From NCBI GenBank assembly GCA_023548195.1, contig JAJHZJ010000693.1, positions 2,047,501 to 2,111,500 on the forward strand: DNA of 64,000 nt. The letters are read 5' to 3'. The position numbers and the translations under genes are program-made. The number at the start of each line of letters is the position of its first letter. The first letter of the stretch is position 1. Shown here piece by piece: positions 30,665 through 40,739 of this stretch. Below the pieces are notes generated by a model. The model was not told the DNA's origin. It was given only the letters and a program-made list of their open reading frames with translations, and ran no database searches. Origin of the DNA: Bettongia penicillata ogilbyi. Its lineage: Eukaryota; Chordata; Mammalia; Diprotodontia; Potoroidae.

Positions 30665-31370
30665 GTCTGATTTTAAACTGGTAAATACAGAAAGCACAGA
30701 ATTCCCACCTGGCCAGAATCTGAAAAAAAACACCCTAAAGAATGTCATGACAAGGTCGAAGACTTTTGATGACTTTGGGCAAAGAAGTCAGCAACCATGA
30801 AGTGTCTTTCTTCAAACCCCACTCTTTGTAGCTGCCAGAATTCATCTGTTGCATGGCTCCTGGAGCCTCAACCAGCATCTATAGGGTTAATCCCACAATT
30901 CCCTCCAATGCTGCAACTGACTGAGGGAACAGGTGTGATGGAGGCAAATCCCCCACAACAGGACTTTTGAGTCTATAAATCTACAGGGCAACCAATAGCC
31001 TGAATTCTCAATCAAGCCTATTTCCTTTATTAATCTCTGAGAGCTACAGTGATTTATAACAAGGATTTTCATTTGGTACAGAAAATGAATTTCATTTCAC
31101 AAACCTATAAGTGCAGTCAAATCAATTGTCCCCAGACCTTTTCTTTTTCCAGGGCGGCCCTTGCCCCAATCTCTCAACTTGATTGTTCCCTTACCAGATA
31201 TTTACTTAAAAGCTGGATTTCTGTTCCTTATGGAAATAATATTAGAACCAGTACTAATAATGTTACCAGTACCAATTGCTGGGTCTCCAGGTGGCCATTT
31301 TTTTTTTTTTAGGAAGCTGTCCCACAGGAGATGATAAAGTAGCAGAACCTATGGACTTAACCCATAACTA
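30665..31370. other. unassigned sequence
   Basis: No repeat or gene recognised. A short T run lies at 31299-31311. No frame over 87 codons. Confidence 0.45.
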
Positions 31371-31374
31371 CTTT

Positions 31375-31800
31375 CCCATTCATTTCATGTTATCACCCTT
31401 CTCATAATCTCTATTCCAGGTAGACTGGTCAGCCCACTGCTCCCCAGACAAGGCATTCCATCTCTTACCCCTGTACCTTTGTATAGGTGGCCTGCCATGT
31501 CTGGCATATTCTCCTCTTGAGCCTATATCCCTTAGGTCCTGACTTCCTTCACAGTATGAGTTGGGCTTCTCATCTTCTACAAGACTTTCCTGATCCCCTC
31601 AATTAATATGCTTTTTCTTCCTCTTGCCTTTCTTTGTCCTCTTGTATTTCTTTAGATACAGTCAGTATTCAGTTCTCTGTCATGTGTTGTGCTGTCAAGT
31701 GAATGCTAAGTCTGATGGTAATGACTGTTTAATTTTTCTCTTTGTGTTGTTAGAGCCTTGTACATAGTAGGTGATCAGGAAATGTTTGTTGAATTGACTC
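31375..31800 (+). repeat. L2 LINE 3' region
   Basis: 'acaaggcattccatctctta', 'ctacaagactttcctgatcc' and the terminal 'gtacatagtaggtgatcagg' and 'atgtttgttgaattga'. Confidence 0.75.
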
Positions 31801-31939
31801 CTCATTTTTCAGATGGGGAAACTGGGGCTCTGAGAAATGCAGGATTTTGACTAAGGTCAGTGAACTCAGGCTTAAAAGTCTCAATGAGGGGACAGGAGAG
31901 AGTTGGCTTAATGTATTTGAAGAAGGACGGATTCAGTGT

Positions 31940-32345
31940 TTTCAACTGAGTACAATAGGGTAAAACCAGAAACAAAGGGTGCAATTTGCAAAAAGGTGAA
32001 GAGCAGGCTTTAGGCTTGATGTCAAAAAAAGCTTCCTAACAATTTGGGCAGTTCCCAAGAGGAATAGAATACTTTTATGGGTAATGAGGTGTTCAAACAA
32101 AAGGTAGGTGGTCATCTGAATGAATGAAAACAACCTCTCCTCACTTTGTCCCTCTCTCCATTTCTCATATATTTACTGTGTATGTGCCAAGCCCTGGGTT
32201 GTGTCGAGGATACAAATACAAGAGTAAGCTGACCCTACCCTCAAAGAGCTTACATTTTAATGGGGGAGACAGGGATGCTTTAGGGAAAATTCTCTTTCAG
32301 ATTCAAGTTGAACTGGGTGATCCATGAGGTTCCTTCCAACTTTGA
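31940..32345 (+). repeat. L3/CR1-type LINE 3' end, split by L2
   Basis: 'cttgatgtcaaaaaaagctt', 'gggcagttcccaagaggaat' and, after an L2 insertion at 32125-32275, 'gatccatgaggttccttcca'. The order matches the copies at 46400-46955 and 52835-53095. Confidence 0.75.
32125..32275 (-). repeat. L2 LINE 3'-end fragment nested in L3
   Basis: 'tgtgccaagccctgggttgt', 'aagctgaccctaccctcaaa' and 'gcttacattttaatggggga' are the reversed L2 end. Confidence 0.75.
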
Positions 32346-32390
32346 GAGCCTGTCTCTGGATTTCAAATTTCATGTGCTTTCAACTACAGT

Positions 32391-32475
32391 CCAGGTGTGG
32401 GGAATCTGCAGCCTCAAGGCCTCTAGGTGCTCAAGTATGGCTCTGATTCAATCAAAGGGCCTCCCACTTCATGAG
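32391..32475. repeat. partial copy of the palindromic hAT-like element
   Basis: 'ccaggtgtggggaatctgca', 'cctctaggtgctcaagta' and 'tgattcaatcaaagggcc' parallel the left arm and centre of 11818-11990. The opposite arm is missing. Confidence 0.65.
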
Positions 32476-32479
32476 ATAA

Positions 32480-33290
32480 GATGGAAGAGAGAAATTCTAC
32501 TTCAGGTTGCCAAAGGAAAAGACTTTGGGGAGACATGAGATGAGCTGGCAGGCTCTATCATGCCCCTATCTCCAGCTTGCTATTTTAGAAACTTTAGGGA
32601 GTCTCCCTTTGGGTATGATCCAGGACCCTCTCCCTTGGTTGAGCTGTTATCTCAGTCTTATGGTAGAGTGCTTTCATTTTGTATTTTCTGGTATGTAGTC
32701 TCTTGTGTATATCTTCTCTGATTTCTGTTTTGCTACTATTTGGATAAATGAATTTCTTTGCTATTTGCTATGCATGTTCATTGTAAAACTGGTATTAGGT
32801 GGGAAAGGGGTCAAGTCTTGGGTATAGAGCTTGAGATTCCCAGAAATGACAAAGCAATCAGAAGTTAGATAGAACCTGACCATATCTGCTAGATGAACAA
32901 TGTATATGAGACCAGAGGGATACTTCTACCAGCATCCCCTATCTTTGAGGAGAGTGGAGTAGCCTCTGACCCTAACCTCCTGCTTCCTAGAGAAGGGCAA
33001 GGCAAGACAAGACTAGAAATGGTGAGTCTGACTCCTTTTGGGTCACACTTGATGACAGCCTTCTCTCCTTCCATGTGGAGTCCCCACTAATTTGGAGGGG
33101 GAGCTGCTGAAAAGATGACTTTTTTGTTGCTTTTGGCCCAAACACCAACTCTTTAGCCTGATGTCAAAAGGGATAGAGATAAGAACTAGATCTATGATTG
33201 TGATTCCCTATTATAGAGAGAACTCTGTGATAGGGAAATTCCTCTTAGCAAAGCAATTTAAAGCTTGAATTGCCTAGAACATCGAGAAGT
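32480..33290. other. unassigned sequence
   Basis: About 800 bases without a recognised repeat until a MIR fragment begins near 33270. Short frames of 61-65 codons overlap on opposite strands and are probably chance. Confidence 0.45.
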
Positions 33291-33303
33291 TAAATGACTT
33301 GAC

Positions 33304-33442
33304 CAAGGAGCAACTAGATGGTACAGTGGATAGAGCTGTGGTCCTGGAGTCAGGAGGACCTGAGTTCAAATCCAGCTTTGGATACTTACTAGCCATGTGA
33401 TCCCAGGCAAGTCACTTAGCCCTGAGCCTCAAAATGAATAAA
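33304..33442 (+). repeat. poly(A)-type SINE with 13-base target duplication
   Basis: 'gcaactagatggtacagtgg' head, 'ggagtcaggaggacctgagt', 'cccaggcaagtcacttagcc', then an A-rich end 'aatgaataaa'. 'taaatgacttgac' at 33291-33303 recurs exactly at 33443-33455. The target is a minus-strand MIR whose halves join cleanly once the SINE is removed. This is the hallmark of L1-type insertion. Confidence 0.92.
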
Positions 33443-33539
33443 TAAATGACTTGACTAGTGTCACACATCCAATATGTGTCAGAGGCAGGATGTGATCCTA
33501 GGTCTTCTGCTCTGAGGCTGGCCCTGCTTTTTCAAAGCT

Positions 33540-33835
33540 GCCTCATAAAATCCCTCTATGATCTGGTTTCCACCTGTCTTTCCAGGCTTATTTCACATAT
33601 TACTCTTCTTCCACATTCTCCATCTCATCCAAACTGGCTTACTAGCTGCATATCAACTTCCCTGTACATGTAACTCATCTGTCACCTCCATGCCTTTGGC
33701 AAGATGGTCTCCTGTATCTGAAATATACTCCCTTCTCACATTTATTTTGTAGAATCCTACCTTCTTTACTAAACAGCTCAGGTTCTTTCCTGATCTCCCC
33801 ACATAGATCACTCTGGAAATTATTTTGTATTTCTA
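33540..33835 (+). repeat. L2 LINE 3' region
   Basis: 'aaaatccctctatgatctgg', 'ctggcttactagctgcatat', 'gaaatatactcccttctcac', 'tcaggttctttcctgatctc' follow L2. Its terminal part may be at 34030-34100. Confidence 0.75.
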
Positions 33836-34084
33836 AGAAGCCAACAGAAAGCATGGAAGGCATGGAGATTTTGGGGTGTGCCCTATGTAGTAGGAAAATA
33901 AAGTCAAGAGTTACACAGGACAGGCAGGTATAGAGGGAAGCTGGAGGGGACTATAAATCAATGAAATCATAGATCCATTGGAGTGTTTGGAGTTTTGAGT
34001 AACTTTGTCTTTTCTTGTCTGCACATATCTAGTAGATCCCCCTTCCCAATAGAAAATAAGTTTTTTGAGGGCAGGAATGACTTA

Positions 34085-34260
34085 ATTTTTGCCTTTATCA
34101 ATCAGTCAGTCATTTAAGAAACATCTGTTAAAAACTTTGTGCTAGGCACTGTGCCAAACACCAGGGTGCCCTGGAAGATAAAAACAGTTTTTGCCCTCAG
34201 GAACCTTATATTCCAATGTGGAAAGCAATATGAACTTTCCTAAATGTAATAGAAACAGGC
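34085..34260 (-). repeat. L2 LINE 3' end, left part
   Basis: 'tgctaggcactgtgccaaac', 'tttgccctcaggaacctta' and 'ttccaatgtgga' in minus order. After a microsatellite and the RTE insertion it seems to resume at 34925 with 'gtcttcctgaaagaaggtgg'. Confidence 0.75.
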
Positions 34261-34264
34261 CTAC

Positions 34265-34390
34265 TGTAGTACTACATGGATGCGTACACACACATATTCA
34301 CATGCATGTATGCATATAATTAATACATATGTGTATACATAAATGCACACACACATATATCCATACATATATCCATATACATGTATAGTA
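34265..34390. repeat. (CA)n/(TA)n/(CATA)n microsatellite
   Basis: Mixed CACA, CATA and ATAT units over about 125 bases. Confidence 0.9.
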
Positions 34391-34449
34391 AAACACTTCT
34401 AGAGTAGATGAAGGTAACCTTACAGGCATTAGCAATTGGGGGAACCTTG

Positions 34450-34924
34450 GTTGATTGTTTGCTGTCCTTCGTCTTGGAAGAGGACCAAAACGACATCACC
34501 ATGATAAAGTGAAATTTCAGTGTGTCCAGCAGTGGCTGATCAGACCCATATGAACTTGAAATACTCTACCACGGGTTGGGCACAGATAGCCCATGTGAAT
34601 ATTTGGGGTAGCTATCCCAAATTTGCACATCCTGTGTTTACTTTGTGCTCTCAATTCTGCTTTGCTCAAAGCGCACAGCACCCTTTCTGATGTGGTCACT
34701 CCATGCTGAACGGTCCTGTGCCACTGTTTCCCATGTTGCACAGTCAAATCCAAAGTGTTTGAGAGAGACCTTGAGAGTGTCCTTGTATTGCTTCTTCTGA
34801 GAGCACATCTCCAATGGACTGGCCATGTTGTTCGAATTCAAAATGTACACTTGCCAAAAAGACTATTTTATGGAAAACTCCCATGGGGCAAGTGATCGCA
34901 TGGTGCTTAGAAGAAGCGATACAA
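34450..34924 (-). mobile_element. RTE LINE 3' end with 5' inversion
   Basis: The minus-strand part (34450-34797) encodes the end of the RTE ORF ('HGVTTSERVLCALSKAELRA') and the RTE 3' tail, matching the plus-strand LINE at 40345-40670. The adjoining part (about 34806-34924) carries the directly preceding RTE segment in opposite orientation ('ttcgaattcaaaatgtacac', compare 40257-40277). 'gggggaaccttg' at 34438-34449 is repeated exactly at 34925-34936. This is the structure expected of twin-primed insertion. It is heavily 5'-truncated and cannot be active. Confidence 0.93.
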
Positions 34925-34964
34925 GGGGGAACCTTGAAAGTCTTCCTGAAAGAAGGTGGTGTTT

Positions 34965-35270
34965 GACTGGTCTTTACATATCCATGATCTAGTACAATGC
35001 CTTGCACAAAGGAGGAGCTGTACCTTCCCTACCTGTATTCTCCATTTCTGGAACCATGATTTCCACCATTGTTCCTGGAGAGGGCATGTGAATCTACTTC
35101 CCTCTTGCCTCAGTCACCATCCTGGTAACAACCAAAGTGCTTCTCCCTGGACACCATTACCCCCAGTTGAGTGGTTTTCCACTATTAGAATACAGATGCC
35201 TTGAGAGCAGGGGTTATTTGTTTTTTCATTTGAATTCCCCCTCATAGTGTCTCCTTTACAACCTTCCTGA
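34965..35270. other. unassigned, partly L2-like
   Basis: 'gatgccttgagagcagggg' near 35197 resembles the L2 3' end in plus orientation. The rest is unassigned. Confidence 0.45.
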
Positions 35271-35299
35271 TAAGGGAAAAGTTTGCTTCAAATCTGCTG

Positions 35300-36010
35300 A
35301 TATCAGAGAAACCACTCCCTCCCATGGCAGTCCCTTCCACTCTACCATGATTACCAACCTTTCACCAGCCTTCATTTACCTCTTAAGCACTTTCTCCCAT
35401 CACACCTAGTTCTACCCTCTGGGGCCAAGCAGTCAGCCAATAAGCATTTATTAAGTACCTACTGTGTGCCAGGCACTGTATTGGGGATAGAAAGAAAGAT
35501 AATAGACAGTCCTTGCTCTCCAGAAACTCAGAGTACAACGGGGGTGGAACAACACGTAAATAGCTATGTACAAACAAGACAGAGTCAGAAGAAATTGAGA
35601 ATATCTAGAATTAAGGGGATCAGGGAAGAATTTGCTTTAGACACTTTTTTACATTTATAAATCAAGGGCTGATTTTACCTTTGGAAGTGAAATGAGGCCA
35701 GCTTATTTTATAGATGTAGAAACAGCAGCCCAGGGAAATTCATGATTTACCAAAAGTCATGCAAAGCTTTGTCAGAGATGGGATTGAGGCTGGTCATTGT
35801 ATCTTTCCTCATCTGAGTTCCTCCAACACCTCCTTGTATGATATGATAGATTTCAAAACCCTTCTCCAGACACCTGTGGACACTCTCCATTTTCCTTCCT
35901 AAGGACAAGACTGAGCATAATACTCTTGATGAGATCTGATCAGGGCAGAACATAGACCTTCTTATCCTTAGAAATATGCCTCTCAGCAGCTAAAAGGACA
36001 GCTGTAGTTC
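35300..36010 (-). repeat. L3/CR1-type LINE 3' region, interrupted
   Basis: 'cctagttctaccctctgggg' and 'ccaagcagtc' (to 35432), then 'caaaacccttctccagacac', 'ttgatgagatctgatcaggg' and 'aatatgcctctcagcagcta' (35800-36010). An L2 piece (35433-35640) and a MIR piece (35690-35790) lie between. Confidence 0.75.
35433..35640 (-). repeat. L2 LINE 3' end nested in L3
   Basis: 'aataagcatttattaagtac', 'tgtgccaggcactgtattgg', 'agacagtccttgctctccag' and 'aatagctatgtacaaacaag'. Confidence 0.85.
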
Positions 36011-36500
36011 TGCACTTACTAGTGCTGTGGACAGCTTGGCTACGGGCAGTAGGTGGAGAAGAAGACTTTATCTTCTCCCAAAAGGCATCTGACATGGGGC
36101 ATTACTGTTCCTATCAGGAAAAGCAGTTTAGGAAGCCAGTGAGAGAGGAACAAACTTCACCCCTGCTTGCTGGGACTTCCCAAAGTGTTTCCAGAGATAA
36201 AGATTCCAGACACTTACGTGATAATTTCCTGGGATGGGTGGAAACACCCCATATTCCTATCATCATTTTCTCAGCAAGAGTTCAAAGGACAGGGCTTTGT
36301 AGTTCACGTATCCCCATCCATCTGTGATAAGGAGTGGCAGCTGGGTGGACAGAGGGTAGCTCCTCTTGTCCTGTCGGCACAAAGAAGTCATTTCAATTGG
36401 CCAAGGTCATACAATGAGACAAGAAGCAACAGCTCATATTAACAAGAGGGCTTCAGCTGGCAAAAGTAGCAAAAGTAGTGAGGAACTCCAAAGTTAGCCT
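36010..36500. other. unassigned sequence
   Basis: Plus frames of 101 and 91 codons overlap in different phases. Neither has a recognisable domain. No repeat identified. Confidence 0.45.
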
Positions 36501-36640
36501 GTGACACTCTCTCTATGACCCAATCAGGCCATTCAGCTCTCTGAGCCTCAGTTTCCCCATGGAAAATGGGGATAATAATATCTGTAGTACCTACCTGACA
36601 GGGGTGTTGTGAGGCTCGAATGAGACATGAGATCTTCCTA
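36500..36640 (+). repeat. MIR-like SINE fragment
   Basis: 'ctgagcctcagtttccccat', 'ggggataataatatctgtag' and 'gttgtgaggctcgaatgaga'. Confidence 0.75.
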
Positions 36641-36689
36641 GTACTTCCAAGTTGTTCGTGACTTTCCAGGAAAATTACCATCTATACCT

Positions 36690-36812
36690 TGTATAAAGAT
36701 TGCACATTCTCTGAGGGCAGGGACTGTTTTTCTTTTGACATTGTATCCCCCGTGTCTAATGAAATACCTGGCATGTGGTAGGTACTTAATAAGTGTTTGT
36801 TGATTGACTGTG
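36690..36812 (+). repeat. L2 LINE 3' end
   Basis: 'attctctgagggcagggact', 'ctggcatgtggtaggtactt' and 'aagtgtttgttgattgact'. Confidence 0.85.
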
Positions 36813-36814
36813 TG

Positions 36815-36890
36815 ATGATGATAATGAAGATGAGGAGGAGAATGGTGATGATGAAGAAGATGATGATGTGGAGAATGATGATAGTGTTTT
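36815..36890. repeat. (GAT/GAA)n low-complexity tract
   Basis: GATGAT, GAAGAT and GAGGAG units over about 75 bases, starting at the L2 3' end. Confidence 0.85.
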
Positions 36891-37004
36891 ATGGGGTCCT
36901 TTCACCATAAAAAAAGTTGTGAACAGTTGGTAAGAATGCCTCAGTTTCCCCATCCCTCAGTTTTTGTATTTCATGTACCCAAAAGTAAGTATCATGTTAC
37001 TCAG

Positions 37005-37050
37005 GCCATATGTGTGTGTGTGTCTAGTGGGAGAGTGAGAGAGAGAGAAA
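37005..37050. repeat. (TG)n then (GA)n microsatellite
   Basis: Short TG run followed by an irregular GA run. Confidence 0.85.
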
Positions 37051-37059
37051 AGGACAAAT

Positions 37060-37150
37060 AGGTAGAGTGCAAGTTCCTTGAAGACCAGGACTGTTTTTGT
37101 TTGCACAGAACAGGACCTGGCATATAGTATTAATGAATTGAATCGAATAC
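37060..37150 (+). repeat. L2 LINE terminal fragment
   Basis: 'gcaagttccttgaagaccag' and 'acctggcatatagtattaat'. Confidence 0.7.
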
Positions 37151-37339
37151 AGTCTCTTGTCTTGAAGGAGTCCTTAGTCTCCTAATTTTGGAAGCTACCA
37201 ATACAGTCAACTTTGTGTATGATCCAGAGTGAATGAGGGAAATAAAGAGCATGTTGTATAAGGGTCAAAGGAGAGTGAAGAGGAAAGTGGATTTGGAGTC
37301 TGAAGGCCTGGATTCAATTCTGCATCATGCTAAAGCGTA

Positions 37340-37560
37340 AAGCATGCTGGATTTGGTGACAGGGCACCTGGGTCAGATCTCAACTCTTCTATTTACTAGC
37401 TGTAAATGGACCAAGCTGAGTCATGAATCATTGGGCAAGACCATGGGCAAGGTGAATCTCCTCTCCTGGCCTCATTTTCCTCATCTGTAAAACTAGGAAT
37501 TTGGTTGAGATGACCTCTAAGATGTTTTCCAGTTTGAAGTACCATGATGTTATAAGATCA
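37340..37560 (+). repeat. MIR3-like SINE
   Basis: 'tctatttactagctgtaaat', 'ggcctcattttcctcatctg', 'gagatgacctctaagatgtt'. Confidence 0.75.
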
Positions 37561-37779
37561 AGGGTGTGGGAAGTAGTAATGAAGGAAAAAAAGCAACCAA
37601 GTGAGCTGAGAACCTTGGGCTTACTCCTATATGGCATCCTCTCCGCAAGAGTAATCTTTGATAGTGTTTGCTCAGCATCTATAGTTTCTAGCTTGTGTTA
37701 CTGAACAAGGCTCTTGGGAGGAAAAGCTGTTGAAAATGTTGGTCACTATAGAAATGGGAAACATTGTTTTGTAGTCATT

Positions 37780-37820
37780 CTCCTCCTCCTCCTCTTCTTC
37801 CTCATCCTCCTCCAACTTCT
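37780..37820. repeat. (TCC)n low-complexity tract
   Basis: Irregular TCC/TTC repeats. Confidence 0.85.
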
Positions 37821-37864
37821 CTACAACAACTACTATGACTATTAGTTATGATACCAACGAAGAC

Positions 37865-38107
37865 TCTAGAATGGACTTTCTTCTCACCTTTGCCTTCCAG
37901 AATCCCCAGTTTTCTCTGAAAATCAACTCAAGTGTTACTTCCCACATGAAGCCTCCCTTGATTTGTCCCACATGTCAATGCCCTCTCATAAAACACCTCC
38001 CTTGGTGTGGCTTATCTTAGATCCTCATCTGCCCTGATAGAAGGTAAGGCAGGGCCAATCTTGTTCCTTGTCTTTTCATCCTTCCTTGCCTAGATCAGTC
38101 CTTGGCT
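37865..38107 (+). repeat. L2 LINE 3' region, left of RTE
   Basis: 'ccacatgaagcctcccttga', 'ccttggtgtggcttatctta', 'cttgttccttgtcttttcat'. The L2 terminus 'cttggcagttactaagtgct' resumes at about 40686 beyond the RTE. Confidence 0.75.
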
Positions 38108-38117
38108 AATAGACTGT

Positions 38118-38381
38118 GTGATTGTAAAGAGAAGAGGCAGACAAGATGTGAGAGTGACAAAGGTAATGTGTAGTGCAGAGTGCTGGACTGATCATAGACT
38201 TATCCTTTCCAAGCTAAATATCCACATTCATCAAAAGTGTCACCCCCAAGGCAAAATGACTACCAGAAGAATTAATGTTAGCAAATTAGAGCTCTTCTCT
38301 GAGCATGAACAGTTTGCTGCTGACTTGGAGGGAAAGTTGAGCCAACACACAATTGGCAATACTGGAGCAGAAAAGGAGTAG
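38118..38381 (+). pseudogene. RTE endonuclease C-terminal remnant
   Basis: Reads 'DVRVTKVMCSAECWTDHRLI', the last conserved block of the RTE endonuclease. TDHR is the equivalent of the S/T-D-H catalytic motif near the end of APE-like nucleases. 'KLNIHIHQKCHPQGK' follows as in other RTE proteins. The earlier catalytic blocks are missing because the insertion is truncated. The frame ends at a stop near 38380 and differs from the frame of the reverse transcriptase. Confidence 0.9.
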
Positions 38382-38746
38382 GCAGCTCTCAGAGATTTGG
38401 TGTACAGCACCGCATTTGCTCATCTGGGTCAGAACACTCACAAAACCAAAACTGGTCTGATGAAAATGATGGGGAAATTCAGAAGCTACAAAATGAAAAA
38501 TGAGAACTCCACAGGCTATACCAGGAAGATAGTTCATCCACCTCTAAGAAGGCAACATTTAAATCCATCAAAAGCAAAATACAAGCAAAGATTAGGGAGG
38601 TGCAGGATTCCTGACTCAGTAAGAAGATAGATGAAATTCAGTTTTGTGCTGATAGTAACAATACAAAGTGCTTTTATTCCCTGAAAGTTATTTATGGACC
38701 AAAAACCTGTAGTGCATCACAACTATTCAGTGCTGATGGAGCCACA

Positions 38747-39271
38747 TTGATTAGTGATAAGGACATGATTCTGGAGAGATGGGCTGAACTCTTCCATAGT
38801 GTTCTCAACAGACCATCATCAATCAAAGTTGAGACCATTGACTGTTTACCCCAGGTTGAAGTCAATCCCTCCTTAGCTGAACTTCCAACTAAAGAAGAGG
38901 TTTTGAGGGCAATTAGGTTCTTTTCATGTGGCAAAGCACCTGGTGCTGATACTATTCCAGCTGAGATTTACAAGGTAGGGGGACCATTGCTCATATACGA
39001 GTTGTCTGAAATATTCCAGGTTATATGGCAAGAGGAGGTTATCCCCCAGGAGTTCAAGGATGTCCCCGCTGTCCATCTCTATAAAGGTAAAGGGAATAGA
39101 TTGTCCTGTGACAATCACAGGAGGGTCTCCCTCTTAGTCATCGCTGGCAAAATTCTTGCTAGAGTCCTCCTTAATAGGCTGATACTTCACCTGGAAGATG
39201 ATCATTTACCTGACAGCCAGTGTGGCTTCAGAAAGGGGGGAGGAACAGTCGATATGGTGTTTGCTGCCTGA
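38747..39271 (+). pseudogene. RTE reverse transcriptase, N-terminal part
   Basis: A 174-codon frame, the longest in the window. It shows the pre-fingers segment 'LERWAELFHSVLNRPSS', 'GKAPGADTIPAEIYK' (RT block around the fingers), 'LYKGKGNRLSCDNHRRVSLL' and 'SQCGFRKGGGTVDMVFAA'. In intact RTE the next residues continue into 'DLTKAFDT', which is present at about 39326 in the same frame after an in-frame stop at 39269-39271. The first catalytic Asp region is thus recognisable but interrupted. Confidence 0.95.
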
Positions 39272-39625
39272 CAACTCCAGGAGAAATGCCAGGAGCAGAA
39301 TAGAGGTCTATACGCATTTGTAGATCTGACCAAGGCCTTTGACACTATTAGTTGTGAGGGTTTATGCAAAATTATGTCAGAATTTGGTTGTCCAGAGAAG
39401 TTCATCAGTATTGTACGTCAGTTTCATGATGGCACATTTGCCCATGTTCTGGATAGTGGACAATGAATGCTCTTGTGCCTTCCCAGTCACCAATGGAGTG
39501 AAATAGGGCTGTACGTTTGTTCCTATGCTTTTTAGCATGATGTTTTCAGCCATGTTGTCAAATGCTTTCAATGAGAATGAACATGGCTTCAAGGTCATCC
39601 ACTGTACTGACGTAAGTTCTTCAAT

Positions 39626-39892
39626 TTGAAAAGGCTACAAGCCAAGACCAAAGTGGAGAGAGTGTTAGTACATGATTTTCTGTTTGCAGATGATTGTGCA
39701 CTTAGTGAAGCCTCTGAAGCTGAGATGCAACAAAACATGGATCAATTCTCTGCTGCCTGTGCTAATTTTGGCCTAATAATTAACACCAAGAAAACACAGG
39801 TGCTCCATCAGCCACCACTACACCATCCATACGTGGAACCATTGATTACGGCAAATGGAGAAGTTATGAATGCTGGTGATAAGTTCACTTAG
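39626..39892 (+). pseudogene. RTE reverse transcriptase, catalytic palm part
   Basis: Reads 'LVHDFLFADDCALSEASEAE'; FADD is the polymerase active-site signature and both aspartates are intact. 'GLIINTKKTQV' and 'PLITANGEVMNAGDKFT' are the following RTE blocks. It is in the same frame as the 38747 part, but stops separate them. The frame closes where intact copies read on into a Y-L-G-S block. Confidence 0.95.
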
Positions 39893-40042
39893 CTTGGTAG
39901 TGTACTTTCCAGGGATATATACATTGACAAAGATGTTGATGCACACATTGCCATATTGCCTCAGTGTTTGGGAGGCTCCAAAGAAAAGTTTGGGAGAGAA
40001 GAGGTATTAAACTGACTGTCAAACTGAAAGTCTACAACTGTT

Positions 40043-40496
40043 GTGCTGACCTCATTGTTGTATGCCTGTGAAACACGGACAGTCTACCAGCGCCATGCCA
40101 GGAAACTGAATTGCTTCCATTTGAACTGTCTTAGGAAGATTCTGAGGATCACCTGGCGGGAAAAGGTACTAGACACTGAAATCCTTGCTCGAGCTGAACT
40201 GCCACGCATTCCAACTATGCTTCAGAGAGTGCTACTCTGATAGGTGGGCCATATTGTTCGAATGCAAAATATATGCTTGCCAAAAAGACTACTTTATGAA
40301 GAACTCACATGGGGCAGGTGATCACATGGGGGCCAGAAGAAGTGATACAAGGCCATTCTCAAGAACTTTGGATTTGACTGCGCAACATGGGAGCCACTGG
40401 CACACGACTGCTCAGCATAGTGTCCCCACATCAGAAAGGGTGCTGTGCTCTATGAGCAAAGCAGAATTGAGACAGCACAAAGTAAACATAGGATGA
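40043..40496 (+). pseudogene. RTE ORF C-terminal domain remnant
   Basis: Two overlapping frames. 40043-40240 contains 'LLYACETRTVYQRHARKLN', an RTE block after the thumb, and 'LRKILRITWREKVLDTEIL'. 40185-40496 continues in another frame with 'LDLTAQHGSHWHTTAQHS' and 'VPTSERVLCSMSKAEL'. The frame switch marks an indel near 40200. The same end segment is at 34517-34753 on the minus strand. Confidence 0.9.
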
Positions 40497-40672
40497 ATAA
40501 ATTTGGAGTATCCACCCCAAATATTCACATAGGCTATCTGTGCCCAGTCTGGGATAGAGCATTCTGAGCTCGTACTAGTCTGATCAGCCACATCAGACAC
40601 ACGGAAACTTCACCTTAACATGGTGATGTCATTTTGATCCTCTTCCAGAATGAAGGACAACAGCCAACCACC

Positions 40673-40735
40673 CTAGGGTCTGTGCTTGGCAGTTACTAAG
40701 TGCTCAGGGATTCATTGATTGATAGACAGGTTATT
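40673..40735 (+). repeat. L2 LINE 3' end, right of RTE
   Basis: 'gtgcttggcagttactaagt' and 'gggattcattgattgatag' complete the L2 begun at 37865. Confidence 0.65.
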
Positions 40736-40739
40736 TATT

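Larger units (their letters stand above)
38108..40672 (+). mobile_element. 5'-truncated RTE-clade LINE, inactive
   Basis: About 2.56 kb running from the end of the apurinic-type endonuclease, through reverse transcriptase and the RTE C-terminal domain, to a tail 'gatcctcttccagaatgaag'. It lacks the 5' end and most of the endonuclease. Multiple stops and frameshifts show it is dead. It splits an L2, and flanks near 38091 and 40680 share an imperfect 11-base repeat (9 matches), a tentative target duplication. RTE elements encode one polyprotein that nicks DNA and reverse-transcribes from the nick. This copy probably came from the lineage that mobilised the SINE at 24630-24955, judging by the tails. 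Confidence 0.95.

Noticed and set aside
30257..30748. Cys/Leu/Ser-rich frames resembling membrane segments
   Set aside because: The hydrophobic look comes from TCTG/TCTC repeats read in frame.
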